A DNA stretch of 27,137 nucleotides. Origin: CAYVGO01 sp964450725 (GTDB lineage: Bacteria > Bacteroidota > Bacteroidia > Bacteroidales > UBA932). Position 1 is the stretch's first letter; each line of letters opens with the position of its first letter. The translations under genes were made by a program, and so were the position numbers. Below are positions 1-7,040 of this stretch, one piece after another. Below the pieces are notes generated by a model, which saw only the letters and a program-made list of their open reading frames with translations, was not told the origin of the DNA and searched no databases. The DNA lies in the NCBI GenBank assembly GCA_964450725.1, contig CAYVGO010000029.1:1-27137 (forward strand), written 5' to 3'.

Positions 1-54
1 GCGACGAATATCGACCAGCCGTTTGTTGCCGAGACGTATGCAATACGTCTCTAC
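1..54 (+). repeat. REP-like palindromic repeat, full 54-bp unit
   Basis: This 54-base unit ends in a perfect palindrome at 31-51, with arms GAGACGTAT and ATACGTCTC around a 3-base loop. The whole unit, beginning GCGAC-AATATCGACCAGCC, recurs at 1651-1704 with few differences and at 1719-1771 in degraded form. Shorter or inverted copies of the palindrome lie at 285-301, 375-401 and 1588-1608. It stands directly before a remnant of the transposase type (RAYT) known to be associated with such palindromes, so I read it as a REP-like element. The unit may begin outside the window. Confidence 0.75.
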
Positions 55-275
55 CAATACCACCACGTAAAAATTTGTCATCAATAGTTCGCGGTATCAA
101 ATCCGCCGTTACCAGGTTTACCAATGAACACCATATATTATTTGGGTGGCAAACCCGATTTCACGATCATATTATCCGCCATTCTGACGAATTAAACCGT
201 ATTGCTGATTATATCACAAACAACCCCTCTAATTGGAAAACCGATGAATTATCACAACCATATAATAAACAATAA
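55..275 (+). pseudogene. REP-associated (IS200-like) tyrosine transposase, C-terminal remnant
   Basis: The frame ends at a TAA at 273-275 and encodes about 66 recognisable residues. The sequence is typical of the C-terminal part of Bacteroidota REP-associated (Y1_Tnp/RAYT) transposases: IVRGIKSAVTRF, then FGWQTRFHDHIIR, then LNRIADYITNNPSNW. Family members are usually around 150-200 residues, with a His-hydrophobic-His metal-binding motif in the N-terminal half. That half is absent, and the frame has no ATG before the conserved block (only a TTG at 75). Just upstream the sequence turns into the REP-like unit, which suggests a deletion with one end at the repeat. It is probably not functional. 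REP-like palindromes lie on both sides (31-51 and 285-301), the usual arrangement for this family. Confidence 0.7.
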
Positions 276-284
276 CTGCCGCAC

Positions 285-301
285 AGACGTATGCAATACG
301 T
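285..301 (+). repeat. REP-like palindrome, short copy
   Basis: AGACGTATGCAATACGT matches the centre of the palindrome at 31-51, but the outer CTC is lost. It follows the transposase remnant by 9 bases. The preceding GCCGCACAGACG also occurs at 371-381, inside the next gene, so a second REP variant may be present here. Confidence 0.6.
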
Positions 302-347
302 AACCACAACAAACCATCATTACAATAACCATTTAAATAATTAATTT

Positions 348-1367
348 ATGACTACCATTACCAACATCCGCCGCACAGACGCAATGAATCGTGTCTCTAC
401 ATTCCGCCGCAGGTGTATTTCCATTCTACATTCTCCATTTTACATTTTACATTTGTTTTTGCTTTTCCCCCTTGGGTTGTGGGCACAAACCGATACAAAT
501 CCCCACCGCGTGTCGCTCTATGTCGAGCCGATGTGGAGCAGTCTTAGATATGGTATAAAGCAAGACTTTTCGCCCATCAGCGTTGGTGTTGGGGCAGATT
601 ACAGTTACTTCTTTACGCCAATGTGGGGAGTGAGTGGCGGTTTGAGGTATGCTTCCTACACCGGCATCTATACCTTCGACAATGTTATCCGACAAACAGA
701 ACTGATGTCGGACGGAGAACCTTATACGCTTATTCAGCGTAACAGCCAGACTGAAAAGCAGCGTTACCACAGTTTGGAAATCCCTATCCTTGCACGCTTT
801 CAGTACAATATCCACAAACAGTGGAGCATTACGGCTGGTTTGGGCGTGGTAGCAGGTTTCCGACTGGCAGAGAGTGTGAAGATCAATAAGGGCAACTACA
901 GTCGTACGGCCAATTTTACTAATTTGGGGATTGTGATTGATGATTTCCCTGAAAAGGGGTTAGGGCAGTACAACGACTTTCTCAACCCTGAGGCTACATC
1001 AAGTATCAAAGGAGCTTTCGGACTGATGGCAGAAGTGGGAGCAGACTATCGTATTAATTCGAACTGGTCGGCGTTTGCTGCCGTGAACTTTGGCTACGGC
1101 TTTGCCGCTTTCGGACGTAATACTACCGCTTTTGTTGAGGACAATCGCTATAATCCGGCAGCCGTAACCGATTACTTTCCGACTATCAACCCCATCTCCT
1201 GCGGCTTGAAAATCGGGGTAACATATCACTTTGGAGTAAAGAAAAAGAACGTCGTAGCCGTTGCTGCTCCTGTGACTCCTGTGGAAGCACCTAAACCCGA
1301 TGAAACTGCGCCTAAGGTAGAAGTAACCATCGACAGCACTGCTGCCCCCGTTCGGCGAAATATGTGA
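348..1367 (+). CDS. Outer-membrane beta-barrel protein, possibly truncated OmpA-like
   Basis: The 339-residue product has a hydrophobic signal segment (FYILHLFLLFPLGLWAQ) with likely cleavage after WAQ. About 240 residues follow with alternating aromatic/hydrophobic and polar positions typical of a PorT/OmpA-type outer-membrane barrel, including GADYSYFFTPMWGVSGGLRY and an end near CGLKIGVTYHFG. After the barrel comes a Pro/Ala/Val-rich tail (APVTPVEAPKPDETAPKV) that looks like the linker before an OmpA peptidoglycan-binding domain, but the protein stops there. The ATG at 348 gives a long N-terminus; the ATG at 384 gives a shorter and more usual signal peptide. The first 18 codons overlap a degraded REP copy. 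GC content is visibly higher than in the genes from 1903 onward. Ligand and role are unknown. Confidence 0.7.
   Translation: MTTITNIRRTDAMNRVSTFRRRCISILHSPFYILHLFLLFPLGLWAQTDTNPHRVSLYVEPMWSSLRYGIKQDFSPISVGVGADYSYFFTPMWGVSGGLRYASYTGIYTFDNVIRQTELMSDGEPYTLIQRNSQTEKQRYHSLEIPILARFQYNIHKQWSITAGLGVVAGFRLAESVKINKGNYSRTANFTNLGIVIDDFPEKGLGQYNDFLNPEATSSIKGAFGLMAEVGADYRINSNWSAFAAVNFGYGFAAFGRNTTAFVEDNRYNPAAVTDYFPTINPISCGLKIGVTYHFGVKKKNVVAVAAPVTPVEAPKPDETAPKVEVTIDSTAAPVRRNM
371..401 (+). repeat. Degenerate REP-like copy inside the 5' end of a gene
   Basis: GCCGCACAGACG at the left and GTGTCTCTAC at the right match the two ends of the REP-like elements at 279-301 and 31-54, while the centre has diverged. 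It overlaps the start region of the barrel gene, including the alternative ATG at 384. Confidence 0.45.
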
Positions 1368-1806
1368 AAGAACGTTGAGCGGTATTTAACTTCGTTGAGC
1401 TCGTAAACTCGGTTGTAATGCTGTTCTGCAACATAACCAAATTTGTAATTCTTGCCTGATTATTTTCCATAAATTATTTTTTCTATTTCCGAATTGCAAA
1501 TTCCGCTTAACATTCTCCGCTCATTTTCTTGTACATATTCCGCCCAACTGCGACAAATATCGATGAATATCGACGAATGTTGTTGTAGAGACGTATTGCA
1601 TACGCCTCAGACCCAAATCGCGGCGTCTCAGACCCAAACCACAACAACCTGCGACAAATATCAACCGGCCGTTTGTTGCCGAGACGTATGCAATACGTCT
1701 CTACAGCAGTCGGAAACCGCGACAAATATCGACCAGCCGTTTATCACCGAGACGTATGTAATATATCCCTATATGGTTACCTGAAATTTTTACAAACCAT
1801 TTATTT
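1368..1806. other. Repeat-rich non-coding stretch
   Basis: I see no credible gene here. The stretch holds the REP-like cluster at 1550-1771 and a short imperfect direct repeat (CTCAGACCCAAA at 1606-1617 and again around 1627-1638). The open frames that cross it are made of repeat sequence and resemble no protein. No OmpA-domain remnant is readable after the preceding gene. Confidence 0.6.
1550..1771 (+). repeat. Cluster of three REP-like units
   Basis: Three units lie close together. At 1550-1608 the unit starts with GCGACAAATATCGA, but its palindrome (1588-1608) is inverted relative to the others and has one mismatch. At 1651-1704 there is a near-perfect copy of the 54-base unit of 1-54, with an intact palindrome at 1681-1701. 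At 1719-1771 the leader is well conserved (GACAAATATCGACCAGCC), but the right arm of the palindrome is degraded (1749-1769). Facing copies of this sort resemble BIME-type clusters, mosaics of paired REP elements. Confidence 0.75.
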
Positions 1807-1839
1807 TTTGATATAATCCAAAAAAAATCACTAACTTTG
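1807..1839 (+). promoter_or_regulatory. Bacteroidota-type promoter for the 1903-6915 gene group
   Basis: TTTG at 1807-1810 and TAACTTTG at 1832-1839, with a 21-base spacer, match the Bacteroidota housekeeping consensus TTTG-N19-21-TAnnTTTG. The next start codon is 64 bases downstream. No comparably good site was found in the short gaps between the following five genes. Confidence 0.75.
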
Positions 1840-1902
1840 AACCTTAATAAACCTATAAATCATTCATAACCTTATGAACCTTTACCAATAATAATTAATC
1901 TT

Positions 1903-3258
1903 ATGAACAGACGGAACTTTTTAAAGAAATCGACTCTGGCAAGTGTTGTCGGAGCCACAGGAATCGGCTCTATAGCCACAGGTATTTTGAACAGTTGCAA
2001 TAGCAGTAAAACCAGTTTTACCCCGCTAAAAGAGTTAGGAACTTATTATATTCCCGAATTGCCGGATAAGGCTGTTGACGGAAAACCCTTGAAAATTGGA
2101 ATTGTCGGATGCGGAGGACGTGGCTCCGGGGCTATTCAAGATTTTTTACGAGCTGCAGATAATCTTACCATTACAGCATTGGGAGATGTATTTAAAGAGA
2201 GAGTAGAAAGTACGGCTTCAAGATTAAAAAATGATAAAAATATTGACGTGCCGGCAGAAAACCAATTTGTAGGTTTAGGTGCTTATAAAAAAGTAATTGA
2301 CAGTGATGTTGATGTTATTATAGACACAACACCCCCTGTATTCAGACCACTGCATTTTCAGTATGCCGTAGAAAAAAATAAACATCTTTTTTTAGAAAAA
2401 CCTATTTGTGTAGATGCTGTAGGTTATAGAACCATTATGGCCGCAGCAAAACAGGCAACCGCCAAAGGATTATCAGTCATTACGGGTACGCAGCGTCATC
2501 ACCAACGCAGTTATGTTGAATCTTACAAAAAGGTGATGGAGGGTTATATCGGAGAAATTACCGGCGGTACGGTGTATTGGAATCAAAACATGCTTTGGTA
2601 CAGAGAACGTCAAAAAGGATGGAGTGATGTAGAGTATATGATTAAAGATTGGGTAAACTGGAAATGGTTGTCGGGTGATCATATTGTGGAACAACATTGT
2701 CATAATATTGACGTATTTATGTGGTTTAGCGGATTAAAACCGGTGAAAGCCGTAGGTTTTGGATCGCGTCAAAGACGTGTTACCGGAGACCAATATGATA
2801 ATTTCAGTATTGATTTTACGATGGAAAACGGCATACATCTTCACAGCATGTCAAGACAAATTGACGGTTGTGCTAATAATGTCAGTGAATATATACAGGG
2901 AACCAAAGGCTGTTGGAACAGTGCCGATATGACCATTAAAGATTTACAGGGTAATTTAATTTGGCAATATGACTTTGAAGCAGAAAAATCACAATATCAA
3001 CAAACCAATCCCTACACATTAGAAATTGTAAACTTAATTAATTCTATCCGAAAACAAACACCGATAGAACAAGCAACAGAAACAGCACGTTCAAGTATGG
3101 CCTCCATTATGGGTAGAGAATCTGCGTACACCGGAAGCGAAATTACTTGGGATGCTATGACTGCTGCACCATTAGACTACATGCCCAAAGATTTAACGAT
3201 GGGTAATTTGGACATGAAGCAGTTTACTGTACCTGTACCCGGAAGTCCCCAGAAATAA
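1903..3258 (+). CDS. Tat-exported Gfo/Idh/MocA family oxidoreductase
   Basis: The 451-residue protein begins with a twin-arginine signal (RRNFLKK), a hydrophobic segment and Cys32 in a lipobox-like GILNSC, so it is probably exported folded and may be lipidated. A Rossmann fold begins near residue 64 with the dinucleotide motif GIVGCGGRGSG (66-76). The family's EKP motif is at 165-167, and a His-containing segment (IVEQHCHNIDVFMW) lies where the substrate-binding/catalytic residues of the C-terminal domain are expected. Members use NAD(P) to oxidise or reduce sugars, inositols and derivatives; the substrate cannot be read here. Tat-signal MocA proteins are common in Bacteroidota and are often paired with TIM-barrel epimerases, as here: the next gene starts 63 bases downstream. 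Confidence 0.88.
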   Translation: MNRRNFLKKSTLASVVGATGIGSIATGILNSCNSSKTSFTPLKELGTYYIPELPDKAVDGKPLKIGIVGCGGRGSGAIQDFLRAADNLTITALGDVFKERVESTASRLKNDKNIDVPAENQFVGLGAYKKVIDSDVDVIIDTTPPVFRPLHFQYAVEKNKHLFLEKPICVDAVGYRTIMAAAKQATAKGLSVITGTQRHHQRSYVESYKKVMEGYIGEITGGTVYWNQNMLWYRERQKGWSDVEYMIKDWVNWKWLSGDHIVEQHCHNIDVFMWFSGLKPVKAVGFGSRQRRVTGDQYDNFSIDFTMENGIHLHSMSRQIDGCANNVSEYIQGTKGCWNSADMTIKDLQGNLIWQYDFEAEKSQYQQTNPYTLEIVNLINSIRKQTPIEQATETARSSMASIMGRESAYTGSEITWDAMTAAPLDYMPKDLTMGNLDMKQFTVPVPGSPQK

Positions 3259-3273
3259 GCGAACTGAAAATGT

Positions 3274-3295
3274 ACTTGTGAAAATAATCACAAGT
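3274..3295 (+). other. Intercistronic stem-loop
   Basis: Perfect 8-base arms ACTTGTGA and TCACAAGT flank a 6-base loop, between the oxidoreductase and the isomerase-like gene. No T-run follows, so it is more likely an mRNA stability or processing element than a terminator. Confidence 0.4.
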
Positions 3296-3321
3296 CGTTG
3301 TAACTTCTAAAACAATAAATC

Positions 3322-4221
3322 ATGATTACCAGACGTAATTTTTTAAAAACCGCCGCTACCGCAAGTGCACTAACGGCTATAGGTATTCCATCGTTATCGG
3401 CATCTCAGAAAAAAAATACTCCCAAAACAGACTTAAAACTTTCCTTCCAAGAGAGTACCCCGCCGGGTAAAACTTTACAGGAAAAGTTTGATTATATGGA
3501 AAAACTTGGCATTGTTGGTTTTGAGCCTTGGGGTAAAGGTTTAGCGGGTAGAGTTTCTGAATTGAAAAATGCTTTGAAAGGACGTAACATTAAAATCAGT
3601 GCTATTTGCGCCGGCTTTGAAGGATTTATTTTATCGGAAAATCCCGAAGTTCGACAAAAATGTATCACAACCATGAAAGAGATTCTTGTAGCCGCAGGAG
3701 AATTAGAATCTACGGGTGTTATTATTGTTCCTGCTTTTAACGGACAGGTTCCTGCTTTACCTCACAATATGGCCACCAGGGATTTTTTGTGCGAACAATT
3801 TAATGAATTGGGAACTTTTGCCAAACAGCATGGTACAACCGTGATTTTAGAACCTTTAAACCGTAAAGAATGTTTTTATTTACGATTGGTTGCAGATGCT
3901 GCGGCATTATGCAGAGATATGAATAATGACGGTGTACGTTGTTTGGGTGATTTTTGGCACATGACTTGGGAAGAAACTTCAGATATGGGAGCATTTTTAT
4001 CCGGAGGAAAATATCTCCAGCACGTACATATTGCCAGCCGAAAAACACGTAATATGCCCGGTGAAGACGGAGATGCAGATACATATATTGACGGATTTAA
4101 GGGTTTGAAAATGATTGGCTACGATAAATATGTAAGTTTTGAATGTGGTTGCAAGGGGGATAGAAATATAATTGTACCTGCTGCCGTACAACTGCTACGA
4201 CAACAGTGGCAAAAAGCCTGA
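3322..4221 (+). CDS. Tat-exported sugar phosphate isomerase/epimerase-like TIM barrel
   Basis: The 299-residue protein starts with a twin-arginine signal (RRNFLKT), a short hydrophobic stretch and likely cleavage after SLSAS. The rest matches the AP-endonuclease-2/xylose-isomerase-like TIM barrel family, which includes hydroxypyruvate isomerase and various sugar epimerases. Metal-ligand-like segments are visible: VILEPLNR (Glu), CLGDFWHM (Asp/His), LQHVHIASR (His) and YVSFECGC (Glu). These agree with the divalent-metal site of the family. It follows the MocA-type oxidoreductase and shares its Tat export, so the two probably act on one sugar or polyol in the periplasm. The substrate is not known. 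Confidence 0.82.
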   Translation: MITRRNFLKTAATASALTAIGIPSLSASQKKNTPKTDLKLSFQESTPPGKTLQEKFDYMEKLGIVGFEPWGKGLAGRVSELKNALKGRNIKISAICAGFEGFILSENPEVRQKCITTMKEILVAAGELESTGVIIVPAFNGQVPALPHNMATRDFLCEQFNELGTFAKQHGTTVILEPLNRKECFYLRLVADAAALCRDMNNDGVRCLGDFWHMTWEETSDMGAFLSGGKYLQHVHIASRKTRNMPGEDGDADTYIDGFKGLKMIGYDKYVSFECGCKGDRNIIVPAAVQLLRQQWQKA

Positions 4222-4269
4222 TAAATGTAAAAGTAATTAGTCTTGATTTAGATTTAAAATGATTTACGT

Positions 4270-5337
4270 ATGAAAACACATATTTTAGTTATTAATCCCG
4301 GCTCTACTTCTACAAAAGTTGCCGTATATCAAGAAAAAAAACAATTGTTTGTTGTCAATATTGAGCATAGTACCGAAGATTTAGAGAAAAATACAGGAAC
4401 AAATGCACAATTACAGTTTCGTAAAAAAATGATTATAGATACTTTGGACAATAATGGTTTTGATATATCTCAATTAGCCATTGTCATTGGTAGAGGTGGT
4501 TTGATAAGACCTTTGTTGTCGGGAGTATATGGGGTGAACGAAAGTATGAAATCTGATTTATTGTCGGAAAAATATGGTTATCATGCCAGTAACTTGGGAG
4601 GATTACTTGCCGACACTATCGCAAAATCTATCAATATTGATGCATACATCGTAGATCCTGTGGTTACAGATGAGTTAGACGATGTTGCACGTATTACAGG
4701 ATTACCCAATCTGAAGCGTAAGTCAATTTTTCATGCCTTAAATCAAAAAAGTGTCGCTAAAATTTATGCGGAAAATATTGGAAAGGCTTACGAAAATATC
4801 AATCTTATTGTAGCCCATCTTGGTGGAGGAGTATCTGTTGGTGCTCACTGTCAAGGAAAGGTTATTGACGTAAATGATGCTCTGTCCGGAGAAGGTCCTT
4901 TTTCTCCGGAACGTAGTGGAACATTGCCTGCCGGAGATTTAGTCAAGCTTTGTTTTAGTGGTCAATACAGTGAATCTGAAATTAATAAAATGATTGTTGG
5001 GAAAGGTGGATTTGTAGCCCATTTAGGAACCAATAAAGTAAAGGAGATTGTACAAAATGCTGAACATGGAGATACTAAAGCACAAAATCTCTTATCTGCT
5101 TTCACTTATCAGGTGGCTAAATATATTGGCATGATGAGTACGGTTTTGAAAGGGCAGGTAGATCAAATTATCTTGACCGGAGGGATTGCTTATAATACTC
5201 CCTTGATGCAAAAAATTATTGACCGTGTAAATTTTATTACTGATGTTACCATTATGCCCGGCGAAGATGAAATGGCGGCTATGGCAAAGGCGGCTATGGA
5301 TGTTTTGACCAATAAAGTAAAAATTTTGGAATACTAA
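4270..5337 (+). CDS. buk: Butyrate kinase
   Basis: The 355-residue protein is of normal length for butyrate kinase (EC 2.7.2.7), an acetokinase-family enzyme of the ASKHA fold that interconverts butyryl phosphate plus ADP with butyrate plus ATP. The phosphate-binding motif is at the N-terminus (ILVINPGSTSTK, residues 5-16). Other family blocks are VIGRGGLIRPLLSGVYGVN, HALNQKSVAK, VAHLGGGVSVGAH, DALSGEGPFSPERSG, and ILTGGIAYN near the C-terminus. It is cytoplasmic. In many Bacteroidales the phosphotransbutyrylase gene (ptb) is adjacent; here the neighbours are exported sugar enzymes and an outer-membrane barrel, with no ptb in the window. Close relatives act on isobutyrate or other branched acids, so the physiological substrate is open. 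Confidence 0.93.
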   Translation: MKTHILVINPGSTSTKVAVYQEKKQLFVVNIEHSTEDLEKNTGTNAQLQFRKKMIIDTLDNNGFDISQLAIVIGRGGLIRPLLSGVYGVNESMKSDLLSEKYGYHASNLGGLLADTIAKSINIDAYIVDPVVTDELDDVARITGLPNLKRKSIFHALNQKSVAKIYAENIGKAYENINLIVAHLGGGVSVGAHCQGKVIDVNDALSGEGPFSPERSGTLPAGDLVKLCFSGQYSESEINKMIVGKGGFVAHLGTNKVKEIVQNAEHGDTKAQNLLSAFTYQVAKYIGMMSTVLKGQVDQIILTGGIAYNTPLMQKIIDRVNFITDVTIMPGEDEMAAMAKAAMDVLTNKVKILEY

Positions 5338-5367
5338 ATAATTATCTATTTTATCTTTACTCCCTGA

Positions 5368-5901
5368 ATGAAACGAATCACTTTACTTACATTTATTTTT
5401 ATTATTACAACATTTTCTGTATCTGCAAAATTTCAAAAAGAGAGACTGGTTTATGGTGGAAACTTAGGATTGTCTTACTATGACGGGTTATTTCAAATAG
5501 GTTTGAGACCCAATGCAGGTTATAAAATTACAAACTTTTGGACACTTGGTGCATTAGGCACATACTATTATACTAACTATTATAATGTAAATTTATCTAT
5601 TCATACCGTAGGGGTAGGGGCTTATACACGATTTTTTTTAAGTGGTTTGATGAAAAAGAAAATCAGCACAGATTTCTTTTTGCAGGCAGATTATGAAAGA
5701 TTATGGCATTTTACAAGTAGAGATGTATTAGGTGATGAAACCTTGGCCACTTATAATTCCGATATTTTATTGATTGGAGTAGGATTAACACAGCCAATTT
5801 CAGAAAGATTGCGATTTGTACTTTCTCTCTCTTTTGATGTATTGGAGACTGTGAAAAACAATCATTTTATTCCGGTGTTACGTGTAGGGTTGGAGTTTTA
5901 A
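5368..5901 (+). CDS. Small outer-membrane beta-barrel protein, unknown function
   Basis: The 177-residue product has a signal peptide (LLTFIFIITTFSVSA, cleavage likely before KFQK). It then shows a repeated beta-strand pattern rich in Tyr, Gly and Leu, such as LVYGGNLGLSYYDGLFQIG and YKITNFWTLGALGTYYYTNYY, ending in an outer-membrane-like strand with C-terminal Phe (FIPVLRVGLEF). This is the form of an 8-stranded barrel of the general OMP_b-brl type. It starts 30 bases after buk and is followed after 3 bases by a glycosyltransferase, so it is almost certainly co-transcribed with both. No specific role can be given. Confidence 0.72.
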   Translation: MKRITLLTFIFIITTFSVSAKFQKERLVYGGNLGLSYYDGLFQIGLRPNAGYKITNFWTLGALGTYYYTNYYNVNLSIHTVGVGAYTRFFLSGLMKKKISTDFFLQADYERLWHFTSRDVLGDETLATYNSDILLIGVGLTQPISERLRFVLSLSFDVLETVKNNHFIPVLRVGLEF

Positions 5902-5904
5902 AAT

Positions 5905-6915
5905 ATGAGTAAAATTACGGTAGCTATTCTTAATTGGAACGGAACGGAATTTTTATCAAAGTTTTTACCCTCTGTGGTCAATAACTCCACTTTAACCGAT
6001 TATTCTGTAGAGATTGTTGTCATTGATAATGGTTCTACGGATTCTTCCATAACATTTCTTCATCAAAACTTTCCATCAGTAAAAATCATACCTTTAGATC
6101 AAAACTACGGTTTTACCGGTGGTTATAATCGGGGTATTGCACAAATCACCTCTGAATATACAGTACTTTTAAATTCAGACGTAGAAACTCCGGAGAATTG
6201 GTTACTTCCGCTTGTTAAATTGATGGATAGTGATCCAAAAATTGGAGCATGTATGCCAAAGGTTTTGTCATATCAACAGAAACAGCAATTTGAATATGCC
6301 GGAGGATGTGGAGGGTGGATTGACAAACTGGGTTATCCTTTTTGTCGCGGAAGAATACTTACAACAATAGAGAATGATGTTGGACAATATGACAATCAAC
6401 AATCTGTATTCTGGGCAACAGGAGCTTGTTGTTTGGTCAGAACCGAAATCTACAAAACATTAGGTGGGCTTGACGAGCAGTTTTATCTGCACATGGAAGA
6501 GATTGACTTATGCTGGAGAATGCAGTTGTCAGGTTATAAAATTGTGGTAGAACCTAAGAGTAAAGTATTTCATCTCGGCGGAGGAACGCTTCCTAAAACT
6601 AATCCTCGAAAGTTATATTACAACTATAGAAATACACTGTATATGCTCTATAAGAATTTAGATAAATCTTCGCGTTATTTGATATTGCTAAGAATATTTT
6701 TAGACTGGATTGCTGCAAGTGTCTATTTGATAACCGGTGAGTTTCGCAATCTTTTTGCGGTGTTACAAGCCCACCGTGATTTTTGTAAAAACTACAAAAA
6801 ATTGAAAAAGTCAAATGCCCAAAAACGATTGATTGATTTAGATGGAGTGCGTAACAAATTAATACTATATGACTACAAAATTGGCCGTAAAAAATATTAC
6901 AGCCAACTCAAGTAG
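5905..6915 (+). CDS. Family 2 (GT-A) glycosyltransferase
   Basis: The 336-residue protein opens with the GT2 nucleotide-sugar-binding fold: VAILNWNG, then VVIDNGSTDSS (Asp41). It carries the DxD-like motif NSDVE (90-94) and the acceptor/base region FYLHMEEIDLCWRMQLSGY, which is characteristic of rhamnosyl- and related transferases of the WcaA/RfbF type. A basic, aromatic C-terminal region with one hydrophobic stretch (YLILLRIFLDWIAASVYLI) suggests membrane association on the cytoplasmic side. It probably adds a sugar to a surface polysaccharide or lipid-linked glycan; donor and acceptor cannot be deduced. It starts 3 bases after the upstream barrel gene, which implies translational coupling, and is the last gene of the group. 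Confidence 0.88.
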   Translation: MSKITVAILNWNGTEFLSKFLPSVVNNSTLTDYSVEIVVIDNGSTDSSITFLHQNFPSVKIIPLDQNYGFTGGYNRGIAQITSEYTVLLNSDVETPENWLLPLVKLMDSDPKIGACMPKVLSYQQKQQFEYAGGCGGWIDKLGYPFCRGRILTTIENDVGQYDNQQSVFWATGACCLVRTEIYKTLGGLDEQFYLHMEEIDLCWRMQLSGYKIVVEPKSKVFHLGGGTLPKTNPRKLYYNYRNTLYMLYKNLDKSSRYLILLRIFLDWIAASVYLITGEFRNLFAVLQAHRDFCKNYKKLKKSNAQKRLIDLDGVRNKLILYDYKIGRKKYYSQLK

Positions 6916-6936
6916 ATTGAAATATAGCAAAAATAT

Positions 6937-6961
6937 GTTTGAAAAAACTTCATTTTCAAAC
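6937..6961 (+). other. Stem-loop after the glycosyltransferase gene
   Basis: Perfect 9-base arms GTTTGAAAA and TTTTCAAAC flank a 7-base loop, 21 bases after the stop codon. The position suits a terminator for the five-gene group, but no clear T-run follows, so termination strength is uncertain. Confidence 0.4.
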
Positions 6962-7040
6962 GAATAAAAATAAGTTGCTTGGAAAACTAAGTATCCAACA
7001 AGGTGAATAAAACAAAAAATGGTCTTAATTTATTGATGGC

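Noticed and set aside
1494..1784. Open frames on both strands across the REP cluster
   Set aside because: They consist of repeat units translated in arbitrary frames, with no resemblance to a protein family and no start signals.
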